Shown: positions 5,600 to 6,059 of the stretch, in pieces
Position numbering within the stretch: the stretch's first letter is position 1
Layout of the letters: every line of letters starts with the position of its first letter
NCBI GenBank assembly: GCA_030598425.1
Contig: JAUVPY010000182.1
Span: 1-6,059, forward strand
DNA from: Anaerolineae bacterium
GTDB taxonomy: Bacteria > Chloroflexota > Anaerolineae > 4572-78 > NAK82
Direction: 5' to 3'
DNA length: 6,059 nucleotides
Notes under the pieces: model-generated
What the model saw: the letters and a program-made list of their open reading frames with translations, nothing else
Told to the model about the DNA's origin: nothing
Database searches by the model: none
Program-made: the position numbers and the translations under genes

Positions 5600-6059
5600 G
5601 TGACTGAATTCGACATCGTGATCCGTAACGGCGAGATCGTGACTGCTGCTGGCTCAATTGGCCGCGCCGACATTGGTATCGCCGACGGCATCATCGTGCA
5701 GATTGGAGGCGCGCTTCAGGGACGGCAGGAGCTAGACGCATCGGGTAAGCTTATCCTGCCCGGCGGCGTGGACGCGCACGTACATCTGTCCTTTCCCGAG
5801 AAAGAGGATGGTCAACCCGAATGGGTGGACGACTTAACCAGCGGGTCGGCTGCCGCGCTGGCCGGCGGGATTACGACGCTCGGAAATATGACCATTCTAA
5901 CCCCAGGCGAAACCCCCCTCGCCGGGCTGGAGCGCGAGACGGCGGTGGCCCGCGACCAGACCATTGCGGACCTCTTCCTGCATCCTGTGCTTGGCGAAAT
6001 TACCCCGCGGGTCTTGGGCGAGATCCCCAAATTGCTCGACTCGGGCTGCAACAGTATCA
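5600..6059 (+). CDS. Dihydropyrimidinase/D-hydantoinase-family amidohydrolase (5' part)
   Basis: First 153 codons of a cyclic amidohydrolase; the gene runs off the right edge. The family (dihydropyrimidinase, D-hydantoinase, allantoinase, dihydroorotase-like) opens cyclic amide rings such as dihydrouracil or hydantoins using a bimetal centre. The N-terminus has the typical small beta-domain start FDIVIRNGEIVTAAG (4-18) and a second strand, ADIGIADGIIVQIGG (23-37). LDASGKLILPGGVDAHVHL (45-63) follows, in which H60 and H62 are the first two metal ligands. AGGITTLGNMT and ADLFLHPVLGEI continue the barrel. The carboxylated lysine and the later histidines lie beyond the window. The start is GTG with a near-perfect Shine-Dalgarno. 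Substrate cannot be fixed from this part; the AAGGVTT-like and LHP segments favour hydantoinase/dihydropyrimidinase over dihydroorotase. No pyrimidine-catabolism partner is visible upstream. Confidence 0.9.
   Translation, partial: MTEFDIVIRNGEIVTAAGSIGRADIGIADGIIVQIGGALQGRQELDASGKLILPGGVDAHVHLSFPEKEDGQPEWVDDLTSGSAAALAGGITTLGNMTILTPGETPLAGLERETAVARDQTIADLFLHPVLGEITPRVLGEIPKLLDSGCNSI

Overview
The window reads as ordinary bacterial chromosome with some accessory character. GC is moderate to high, genes are tightly packed, and promoters look sigma-70-like. The mix of a heavy-metal ATPase with a degenerate extra HMA domain, an ASCH protein, a PaaI-type thioesterase, a lone MNT nucleotidyltransferase and a hydantoinase would fit a Chloroflexota (Anaerolineae-like) genome. 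That taxonomic guess comes from gene style only and is weak; there is no marker gene here.

Left part (1-2868, minus strand): a metal-resistance operon. An SmtB/CzrA-type ArsR repressor is followed 13 nt later by a large P1B-type metal-exporting ATPase. In front of the repressor lies a clear promoter (TTGACA, 17 bp, TATATT), and a 28-bp imperfect palindrome overlaps its -10 box and start region. This is the classic arrangement for metal-relieved steric repression. The ATPase carries the SPC and HEGST membrane motifs of the P1B-4 group, and the repressor has an alpha-5 D-x-H-x10-H-x2-H site. Together they point to Zn/Co (possibly Cd or Fe) export.

Middle part (2994-4374): two nearly identical ~95-bp elements with 12-bp perfect terminal inverted repeats, in the same orientation. 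They bracket a translationally coupled minus-strand pair, a class IV PLP aminotransferase followed by an ASCH-domain protein. The elements look like a non-autonomous MITE that targets TA. One copy sits exactly in the stop codon of the ASCH gene. The other sits 15 nt upstream of the aminotransferase start, inside the spacer shared with the divergent thioesterase gene.

Right part (4422-6059, plus strand): a hotdog-fold PaaI-type thioesterase; a probable promoter; a short reading frame that looks like the C-terminal end of a HEPN toxin, overlapping the start of an intact MNT-type nucleotidyltransferase; and, after a 159-bp spacer, the first 153 codons of a dihydropyrimidinase/D-hydantoinase-family amidohydrolase that runs off the window.

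No tRNA, rRNA, CRISPR array or convincing intrinsic terminator was seen. The first 64 bases hold nothing I can name beyond a tiny 7-bp tandem repeat. I see no wholly new multi-gene system. The points most worth a second look are the MITE pair and its insertion sites, the HEPN-remnant/orphan-MNT locus, and the ASCH/aminotransferase coupling.
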